Source: Seison nebaliae
Lineage: Eukaryota > Rotifera > Pararotatoria > Seisonacea > Seisonidae
Length of the DNA stretch: 41,187 nt
Direction of reading: 5' to 3'
Assembly: GCA_023231475.1 (NCBI GenBank)
Contig: JALJEE010001992.1
Location: forward strand, 1 to 41,187
Part shown: positions 32,966 to 41,187 of the stretch, piece after piece
Layout: every line of letters starts with the position of its first letter
How positions within the stretch are numbered: position 1 is the stretch's first letter
Notes under the pieces: generated by a model
What the model saw: the letters and a program-made list of their open reading frames with translations, nothing else
Told to the model about the DNA's origin: nothing
Databases searched by the model: none
Translations under genes and position numbers: made by a program

Positions 32966-34720
32966 TTATCACTGTGACCGAATTGTCTGATAATGCATTT
33001 TCCGTATGTATCATATTTGTGCAATAATGAATAATATTGAAAGTTGATTGACAGTCTATCGCCATCGGTAATAAAAACAACGTAGCACCACATCATTTAT
33101 TCACTTATCTTACATTATTTGGATAAATAGGTTGAACAGTTCATTGAGATCATTTGATAGTAAACGACGATGATTGTACATAGATAATACTGTACGTATC
33201 CTTTTACTAATGGAAGGGAGTTAGTTAGATTATATTAAATTACTTTAAACTATACATCGGTCGAAAGAATAATATGATGAGAATAGTAATGATATCGAGT
33301 TCATAAATTAACAATATCTTTTGTCAAATCATTTTATTGGTGAAGAAAAGAATTTTTTGGAATTATCGTAATTTCAATCTAATGATATTATGGATAAAGG
33401 TAACGAGGATAATTTATCTGATGTAATTTAATTTATTTTCATTAAATGAGTATATGCCATTATGGTCAATTGATATGGATATAGATATCTTTCCTTAAAA
33501 TGAAAAGTTGCGAAGTGAAAACATTTTTCCTCAAAATTTCAATACTTTTTATGGGTATAATTCTCTCTCCAATATTTTGGGAAAGATATTTTTTCAAATT
33601 CAAAAACCAGGAAATGAACACGAGTTGTATTTCCTTAAATTTCAATCAATGTTCGAGTTAAAATAATCCACATCATTTAATCCATTTAATTATCATGTTG
33701 TTACTATTGTTGTGGAATGATGAAAAATCATGAAGGGAAAGTTGAAGAAAACTGAAATATGATGGAAAGCTAAATGAAATGGTTGTGTAAAACATAATTT
33801 CATTTTGGTTGAATATAATTTATTACATAATATTCGTTCTTCAAACAGACGAATATTATGTGAGTAACAGAATGTAATATGTAACGAACGTCTTTAATTC
33901 AACATCATAACGTAAACTTCCTCATTTCCTTCAAATTCTATCCCTCTTGAATGTCTATCAGCATCATCATTATATTCGTCGACAATTTATCATCACTACC
34001 CACCATAGTTTATATCATCATCAACACCACAGATATGGCGATGATGATTATGATGAAGTTGAAAGAGTAAGTAAAGAATAATTTACATAAACGTTATGAA
34101 AGTCGATTTTGTAAACAGAAAGAAAACGGAAAAGGAGAAGAAACAGTCTTATTATGTCTGATGATTGCATAACGTCCAATTAATATATGAAAACGTCACG
34201 TGCTCTCGGTCGATAATCTTATTGTTCAATAATTCTTTAATTCTTTCATCATATAATTCTTCTTCTTGTCTTCTTCATTCCCTTATTCTTCCTTACTTTT
34301 TATTCTTCTTTGTTCTTGTTTATGATGAAATAGAATTATTCAGATGATTAATAAGAAAATGGAAGAAGAATGACAAATAGTTCTATAATAAACAATCCTT
34401 TCCGATTATATCATTAAAAAAACGAAAGTTAACATTTGAAAACGTTTCAAGATCTTCATCGTCTTTCAATCATCACAACGACCAGTTTTCTACCTCCTTC
34501 ATTTCAATTATTTCATTTGATTGAAGAAGTTATTCTTCAAAGATTCAGTAAAATAATCATCATTCTGAAATTAAAAGGGGAGACTCTTTTGAAAAATAAC
34601 AAAAGAAGAACAAACTGATCTCATCGATATTACGAACCATGATGTGAAATAGTCGTTTGTGCTAGACGGAGAATACGTGTAGTAGCGAAGAAGTTATTAA
34701 TAATAATCTTCTCTACAACA

Positions 34721-37700
34721 ATGGCACAACAGGAAATCAATCAAAGTACCACATCGAATTACATTTCAATTGAGGAAGAAAGAAAAATAGAGAAGAATAC
34801 GAAGGCAACTATCGATGAACTTCGATCTTTTCATTCCTCCCACCACCATTCAACAACAAGTACTATTCAACCATTTCAACAATCAACTGATGAAAAGTTC
34901 TTCAATGGAATTGACGTGAGCAATGACATGAAAAAAGGTCAAATTGAACAGAAGCAACAACAACCACAACAACAACAACGACAGTTTAAATCGCGATCTC
35001 AAAAGAAACAACATCAACAACAACATTCGACAATCGATCCACAACCGTATGATCGACACTTCTCACAAATTAAACAGAAACATCGATCGAAACAATTGTA
35101 TCAGAAACAACAATGTTCAATCGCATCATTGCATGGACCAGACAAACTAGTTAGTTTATTAAATTAGCAAAAATGTGATGGGTTGAATGAACATCAATTT
35201 TATTCTTCCACCTCGCACGTCTAGGTGACGCAATTAAAAACATTTCGACAATCATTCAATATATTTTTGACGATGTGAATTGGGAAAGAATTTATCTTTT
35301 GATTGAATGAGGACTTTACACGAAATAAGTAAATAATAATTAATGATAATAATAGTTAGAGTGATCTCTCATACTATTCATCTAGTCATCTATCATTCTC
35401 ATTTAAGTCTTTTTTCCTACCTCCATTGTCATAGTACAGTTGAGTAGATGTATGGAATGACTGTAAATAATTAGAATTTCAATCGATAATAAATTAGAAT
35501 ATGCGCATCATTTTCCACATCCGCCCATATGTGTATAGGCGGGTGCGCTTTCGCCCCAATCGGTAGTGATTCGCAAAGATTTGTGATAGAGAATAAACAT
35601 AACACCAAACGACTGATGGAGAACGACATCTTTCAGGCGATCGATATGGACAGTGGCTATTTGGAAAGAATATTGAGTAATTTGCATAAATTAGTTAGAA
35701 CTAATTGAGCATGTATTCGGATATTGCCATCTTCCCATTGAACTTCATCGTCAACTCTATTCTAGTAAAATCCGTTCCTTAGACAATTATTGATAATAAG
35801 TGATGGAAAGTCTATTAATATTCTATTAATTCTAATACGTATACGTACCATTGTGTGACAATATGCCATAATGTTTATTCTGATTGATTCGATTATTTAT
35901 CAATATCACGAATGATGATTGCATCAATCTATCTCTTCTTTTAAACCGCACAAAATCGACATCATTGGTAATTTATATTCATCGAATCCATTTGACATAT
36001 ATAGATGAGTATTCTTCTTATCATTTCCCGCACAGGGAGTCGATTGTTTACTGATTTGTATTTATTCAATTCCTTTTTTTATTAAACTACAAAAGTACCG
36101 GGAGGCTTTGACTCTTCAAACAACCAATAATTTCATAATTCTTTCATTCGACGAAACTTGAAGTGAAGTAATTCATCTAACAAATAAAACTTGCCAGAAG
36201 AAATTTGGAATGACTCTTGAAGAAATTCGCCTCTTCTCGATGATTCGGAGAAGGAGGGAGGGGGAAAGAAGTTTTATTTCAATAGAGTAGAACATATTTT
36301 TCCTATCCATTTGTTCTACACACATAAGACTAAATGCATATGGTTCTCTTCCATATGCAACAATACTACATCCATAAGAGCAGTAATTGTAAATTGAATA
36401 TGGCGAGTCCGGAAGATATTCCGTCATATTACATCATATCATCTATTAATAAAAATTTTTCCCCATTTTATTTCAGATGTATTTTATTAATTTCCAATTT
36501 ATCCATTCCATTTCTTCCCCATCTTATTGTTCTTATTCTCATTTCCATTCTCCGTTTCTCGTTCGTTACTTCTCCGAACTTTCAATTGAGAACAATACAA
36601 ATGATTGTACGGGGGGAAGTGGAGAAACTAGAGATTTCCATCAATCTTATTTATTTTCTTCTCACCTTCTTATCTATTCACATTTCCTGTTCTTCTTCTT
36701 CTTCAACTTTAATCCATCGCATTCCGATAGGTAAAATACTATTACCGTCTCAAATAAAGAGACGTTACATAACAAAATCATTCGCCATGTAACTTACTTA
36801 CTAATGTTCGTTTTTTTCTTCTTTGATAATTTAAGGTACAAATATTAGTTCGTTTGGAATGTCGATATGATGGTGTTACATGCGTTTTTACCAAAAAGCG
36901 AACTGATGCAATTACGAATATAATTTATGAGCAGATTGCTGTTGTATCAAATATTTCTGAATTTCCTTTAGCTACTAATAGTCATCATCCGAACATAACC
37001 GATATTAATTACACTTTCAATTCACCACAAACGAATAATAGTCAAAACATTAATTTTCGAAACCACAACAACAACAACAAGAGCAACACCCAAAATATTA
37101 ATCGACTAATGTATGCATCGGTTAATACTGAACATCGTCATGAAAATATGGAATCAAACCTTTCCACCATGCATCAACAAAAACGATTCAACGCTCAAAT
37201 ATATACGGTCGATGTGATTGTCAGGACGTTGGAAGATGGCATATCAAATGTTAATCATTTAATTCAAATCTTATTAAATTCTATTAAATTTTATTTAGTA
37301 CGAGAATCGATTAAGTGAAAAGATAGCGGATAACATTTTAAATCGAAGGAATATGGATGACATTCCTCATCCCTTAAGTAATCTGGTGATGTGTTATGAT
37401 GTTACCTGTGTAAATGAACGACAATTATTAATGTGTGGTAGTTTATTGACTCATGGAATCTGCTCGAAATATGGCCATAATCGAGGATTGATCTATTCCG
37501 TTTGTAGTATTATCATTCAAACGATTTGTATGAAAACGTATCGATGTGAAATGAGTGCAATCGAAATTGATATGACTCAACAGAGTTGTAGAGATTTGCT
37601 GTTACCCAACGAACATTCAACTCTTGACAATTTAGAAAAATGTCCGATAACTGATCTCCAATCATTGGAATTGTGTTTACATACCATATTCCATCGACGA

Positions 37701-39623
37701 GAAAGACAAACGGCGAAATTGAACACGGTAAACTATAACATGAAAGTGAATGACAATGAAGATGAAATAATTACATATTTCCCTGGTCACTTACTTCTGT
37801 TATTGGTGATAACAAATAAGGATAAGATCGATGGTCGAAAAGAAATTATCCATTTTTGGGATTTAGGATTATTCCCCAAATCTATCGAATCTTTATGTAC
37901 TGTGAAACATGCTCTCTCTTTATCTCAATTTGGAAATTTATTAGTTCATTTATTGAATGAGAGGAAACAGAATGAGAAACATTTGAGTCAACATTCGAAT
38001 TTCAATAAAATTCATTCGAATGAAAATGAATTAAAGAAATTGAAGAAATTAATGAAATGTTCATTACTTGGAATATTCCTCCGAATTATTCTCAATTATC
38101 CACATTCATATTTTCATCAAAATTCATCAAACTATCGGAAAGTCAGAAAAAATTTCAAATGTCAATTAGTTGCTACAATCAGTGGATTGATCGAATATCA
38201 AAGTGAAACACAACATACGTTGAGTTCGTGTTTGAAATTATGTAAAGCCGGAAATATGGTGAGTGATAATTCTGCATGTTCATTCATCTCTGATAATCGG
38301 CATGTCATCCAACAAAGTTTACCAATTGTAAATAAATATTTCCCCGATTATCAAAAAGAGTCAACGAGAGCTCCCTCCTCCAATCGCGATTATGATGAAG
38401 TGGTGGAATTGGATGATTTAAATTCCATCAGCGATATCGATCCGATGGAAGATGAATTTCTTAAGCAATTCGATGAGAAACCTCAAAATCTCATACGTTC
38501 CATGATATCTATGTATCAGTCGAATGATAAACAAACGAATAATAAAACATCGAATTCAAAAGAATTTCAAAAAGAGGAAATTACATCACCTCACTTCGAA
38601 ATTCCACCACCAGTTAAAACGGATACATTGTTAATTAACAATTCATCTATAAGGAAACTTTTGTCAAATACACAAATTTTATCGAAGTCAAATATTTTAT
38701 TGTCATCGCCAGTTAATCGTCAACACTCCCACTCAATTCTCGCAAACCATAACAATAATAATGTGAATTGTCATCAATTTCCACCGAATTATTATAATAT
38801 GAAAACTGTGACGGAGAAGAATTCCAATTATCAGAATCATTCAAACATTCTCATGAATGAGATGAATGAATTACGTGAAAAGTTGAAAGAAGAAAATCAG
38901 TTTCCAAATTTCCAAAGAACAAAATGTTTGAAGAATTATTCGAAATGTCAAGAACAATTTATAGATAAACATTTGGCGAATGCGATGGCCCATTGTCAAA
39001 TGAAGAGTAACACTCCAAAGAAAATTGTTGAGACTTCAGTAATTCGACCAAAACTACCCGATTTCAATATGCATCATCTACACAATCGTATTAAAGGAAT
39101 GTTGACGGATAATGAGACAACACAAGTTCATTTAAGACAACGTCCCACCACCTCAAAAATGTGGAACGTTAATAAATTGGATGATCATCAAAATCGAATA
39201 TCTCGTTACGTCTCACCAACCAGATATACCTTTTACACTCAACCAAGTGACACAAAACCTAAGAAAATAAAAAATAATTGTAATTACAACGTCCAAACTA
39301 ATGGGAGTTCTTATTCACATGATGTCAACACCATTTACGATGGATCACAATACAATTCGTTAGGTCGATTCCAACGACCAATAACAGCAAAAAATAATTC
39401 AAATTTTTCTTCAGAATTTATTGATAATATTGAGGGGAGTCATTGTCGTTATTCTGGAGATACAGGAAAATCATCGGAATCAGATAATGTAGAGATTCCG
39501 GGAAGAATATTCAACCAAAATTCTTCAGGTTACAATTCAACAAGATATTCACTAGCTTCATCTGAAGGTTCGGAAACCAGCTCATCAGTTAATGTTTCAA
39601 AAACATCATTCAATAAATCCTAA
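34721..39623 (+). CDS. KIF26/VAB-8-type atypical kinesin with erased nucleotide site
   Basis: Exons 34721-35149, 36836-37249 and 37299-39623, in phase, give 1055 residues. Exon 1 is a Gln/His/Ser-rich disordered tail (KQQQPQQQQRQ). The motor-like region begins LVQILVRLE (family KVKVMLRI) and runs to TLSSCLKLCKAGNM (ETLSTIQ.A.R). Between lie VMCYDVTCVNERQLLMCG at the P-loop position (KIF26B CVFCFGHAKLGKSYTMIG), NRGLIYSVCSII, YRCEMSAIEID...CRDLL, FWDLGLFPKSIESL (switch II, HLIDLGS) and ALSLSQFGNLLVHLLN (CLSLSALGNVILALVN). No GxxxxGK(S/T) is present, and the switch I serines are absent. KIF26 and VAB-8 are non-hydrolysing kinesins that bind microtubules and act in cell and axon migration and Wnt-type signalling. 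Residues after about 620 are Ser/Asn-rich and disordered, as in KIF26. Confidence 0.75.
35150..36835. other. Long intron 1 of the kinesin gene (1.69 kb)
   Basis: It begins gttagt after DKL and ends tttaag before VQILVRL, in phase 0. At nearly 1.7 kb it is about thirty times longer than other introns here, so it may carry enhancers or an alternative promoter. A GC-rich hairpin at about 35520-35560 (ccgcccatatgtgtataggc) and a perfect short palindrome at 36331-36353 (gcatatgg ... ccatatgc) stand out. No alternative exon could be supported. Confidence 0.55.
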
Positions 39624-40317
39624 GAACTTCTCTCAATTAATTCTGCTACTTATACTTATACAGTGAAATTATTTCAAGTTTTTTTAGTTCAAAATAAATT
39701 TCTTTATCATCTCAATTTCTTTTCAAGATATTTCCTAATAATACATGATAATTCCGTATATGATAATTTATACTTACTATTCTCTTCATTATATCATACA
39801 ATCGTCTTTTAATTATCAGTTTGTGTTGAGGGTCAGTAATTACTTAATAAGGAAATTGTTCGATGACGTTGACTTCGACCATGATCTCACGATTGTAGGA
39901 AAATATTCCCGAGTAATATCAGAATTAATTCTGATAAATTTAGTGATTAAGTTGTAATAATTATTTATAATATAATAATGTATTATAAATAATATAATTT
40001 TATTATTTAGTTTTAGTTTTAAAAGAACATTGAGTTCTGTGAAAGGTGAACTTAAATTTAAGTCAACTCAACAATTTGTAGTAAGAATTATAATTAAAAG
40101 TTTATTGCACAAAATTGAGACATAATTTAACTAAATAGTTTCCAAACCATTGTTATAGAACAAAAAATAAACGAAATCGAACGAAATTATTCGACATAAA
40201 ATTAACTTGTTTTGTTTTTATGATTCTGTTTACTAATTACTTAATTAAATAGTAGTCGAATCATCGATTTTTTTCAGTGCACCGTAGCATCATATCCTCA
40301 TCATAATCCGTCAGTTT
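39624..40317. other. 3' flank of the kinesin gene
   Basis: About 690 bp of AT-rich sequence, including an imperfect palindrome of ttataat/attataa units at about 39955-40010. No gene is seen. Confidence 0.4.
39693..39698 (+). terminator. Candidate kinesin polyadenylation signal AATAAA
   Basis: A canonical hexamer 70 bp after the kinesin stop codon. Confidence 0.5.
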
Positions 40318-40505
40318 GAGCCACCATATCAACCATATCATTCGCCACCACATTCACCCCATTTTCATTTGCATTGACTACGTCATCAACCACCAACACA
40401 TTGACCATATTATCATTGACCTCATTGACCACCTCATCGTTCACGACATTGACCACTTCATCCACCACCACATTGACCACATCATCGTTCACGACATTGA
40501 CCACA
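40318..40505. repeat. Minisatellite built on a CAC-ATTGAC-CA type unit
   Basis: Imperfect tandem units of about 12 and 24 bp (ccaccacattgaccacatca, cgttcacgacattgaccac) run through the region. Read on the minus strand it gives an open frame of repeating Val-Asn-Asp units (VVNVVNDDVVN). The array continues without a break into the Gly/Asn repeat below, in the same minus-strand frame apart from one stop. Confidence 0.75.
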
Positions 40506-40519
40506 TCATCGAATCTCTT

Positions 40520-40970
40520 TCGACAAAAATTTCGACCAAGATTTCCATCTTAATTTGCTCCAAGATTTCCATCAGTGTTTCCACTCAAATCTGCTTGAAT
40601 ATTTCCACACAAATAACCATCTAAATTCCAACCAATATTTCCACCAAAGCTACCACCATTTAATTTTAATTTTCTGATTTCAATTCTTTTCATTATAACA
40701 TTAAAGTCAACAAGATCGATTTTCCATTGTTAGGATGACAAAACTGTGGATGATATATTTAACAAAAACATTTTTCCGGAAAGTAACAAATTTCGTGCAA
40801 TACTTGCCACCAATTTCGACCAAGATTTCCACCGACATTTCGAATAAGATTTCCATTAAGCCTTACCCCGCCATTTTGAGCAATATTTCCACGCAAATAA
40901 TAATCAGTTACCACAATAGGATTTATATTTTGAAACTTCAACCTTCTTCATTAAAGCTCCACTTATAAAG
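40520..40970. repeat. Degenerate 12-bp repeats, Gly/Asn-rich on the minus strand
   Basis: Units of the form aagatttccac / aatatttccac recur at about 40520-40655 and 40808-40900. On the minus strand they encode G-x-N-(L/I) repeats such as GGNIGWNLDG and VGGNLGRN. The frame is interrupted by a stop in the first block. It may be a decayed gene for a repetitive secreted or structural protein, or a minisatellite with fortuitous coding sense. Confidence 0.55.
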
Positions 40971-41085
40971 TAATAAGCACCAAGACTTCCACCGACCAAT
41001 GGAAAATTGGAATGAATTTTCAGTAGTTAGCGATGACGAAATGATTAGTGATATATTTAACAAGAACATTTTTCCGGAAAGTAAC
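40752..41085. repeat. 36-bp direct repeat pair carrying a duplicated coding end
   Basis: Bases 40752-40787 and 41050-41085 differ at a single position (gatatatttaacaa(a/g)aac then atttttccggaaagtaac). On the minus strand both copies encode YFPEKC(F/S)C followed by the stop codon, so the repeat is the 3' end of a duplicated coding unit. Confidence 0.75.
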
Positions 41086-41187
41086 TAGAAGCAATGAACA
41101 TTTCATCCATATATTCCCAATTGACATTATTTTCTTGGAAAATTTTTTGCATTTCACAATATGTCCGACTGAATTCCATTTGTTTTA
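41057..41187 (-). CDS. Partial minus-strand coding end at the window edge
   Basis: The frame enters from the window edge and reads MEFSRTYCEMQKIFQENN, then WEYMDEMFIASSYFPEKCSC and a stop. The ATG at 41179 could be the start, or the frame may continue outside the window. The terminal YFPEKCSC is shared with the Gly/Asn-rich frame ending at 40759 (ICYFPEKCFC), implying a small tandem family on the minus strand. The function is unknown. Confidence 0.35.
   Translation of the reverse strand, partial: KQMEFSRTYCEMQKIFQENNVNWEYMDEMFIASSYFPEKCSC

Larger units (their letters stand above)
29634..34720. other. Long stretch (about 5 kb) without a convincing gene
   Basis: Sequence between GPD2 and the first kinesin exon. 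It holds the GPD2 3' region, A/T-rich tracts, ATC/ATG trinucleotide-type repetitiveness near 33960-34060, and several small open frames that lack splice context or homology. A local GC-rich segment near 31555-31600 (tgggggggtctgctccttcc) reads on the minus strand as part of an open frame with ANTYWEGADPPNEYLNQF, which looks protein-like but could not be linked to other exons. Given the gene density elsewhere, it may be 5' regulatory DNA or untranslated exons of the kinesin gene. Confidence 0.45.

Noticed and set aside
34944-35150. Asn-rich frame overlapping kinesin exon 1
   Set aside because: A shadow of the CAA-rich Gln tract in the real frame.
35519-35560. Possible tRNA or structured RNA at a GC-rich hairpin
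   Set aside because: No T-loop box or acceptor stem could be drawn; only a simple hairpin remains.
36334-36792. Open frame within the long kinesin intron
   Set aside because: Hydrophobic, low-quality composition, no in-phase splice to the neighbouring exons, and a palindrome at its start.
40316-40624. Plus-strand His/Ile-rich frame
   Set aside because: A by-product of the minisatellite; no start context, homology or splice sites.
1-41187. CRISPR arrays, rRNA or tRNA genes, retroviral or LTR elements
   Set aside because: Looked for by eye on both strands; no regularly spaced direct repeats, conserved RNA boxes or reverse-transcriptase/capsid motifs were seen.

Overview
The window looks like nuclear DNA from a small-genome, AT-rich animal. 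The animal call rests on a caveolin, a synaptotagmin, a KIF26/VAB-8-type kinesin, a RIG-I-like helicase with its C-terminal zinc domain, a metazoan H2B, an SLC6 transporter and a myotubularin. Introns are tiny: almost all are 40-60 bp, two are only 32 and 34 bp, and all but one of those modelled obey GT-AG. This fits a compact-genome spiralian (rotifer, orthonectid, flatworm relative) or another micro-metazoan; the phylum cannot be fixed from this sequence alone. All splice models were built by hand from reading-frame continuity and family alignment from memory.

Layout. 1-2.6 kb is a graveyard of DNA transposons: a large foldback repeat, a BED/hAT transposase fragment and a stop-riddled pogo/Tigger N-terminal relic. 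2.6-9.5 kb is a minus-strand run: an extremely cysteine-rich caveolin, a synaptotagmin that has lost its C2B calcium ligands, a two-exon unknown protein, a possible small secreted protein, a Harbinger-like MITE and the DNA-repair nuclease partner ERCC1. 10.3-12.7 kb (+) holds an SLC6 transporter in which both Na1-site asparagines are replaced. 13.2-15.7 kb (-) is an active-site-intact myotubularin phosphatase.

16.8-21.3 kb is a tight plus-strand run: thiamin pyrophosphokinase, a coiled-coil unknown, a ULP1/SENP SUMO protease and a solitary polyadenylated histone H2B with a clear TATA box. 21.5-24.7 kb (-) pairs a small secreted, acidic-then-cationic Arg/Pro-rich protein with an intronless CARD-less RIG-I-like receptor, a possible innate-immunity pair. 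24.7-26.9 kb is gene-poor, with a lone exon-like piece and a second foldback element. 26.9-29.6 kb (+) is mitochondrial FAD glycerol-3-phosphate dehydrogenase with its C-terminal EF-hands, in eight exons. 29.6-34.7 kb is a long stretch without a convincing gene, upstream of a KIF26/VAB-8-type kinesin (34.7-39.6 kb) whose nucleotide-binding motifs are erased. The right end carries 12-bp-type minisatellites and a duplicated C-terminal coding fragment on the minus strand.

The genes are mostly unrelated housekeeping and signalling functions and do not form one pathway. The strongest unusual signals are the three proteins with specifically erased ligand sites (SLC6 Na1, kinesin P-loop and switches, synaptotagmin C2B), the Cys-run caveolin, and the RLR/cationic-peptide neighbourhood.
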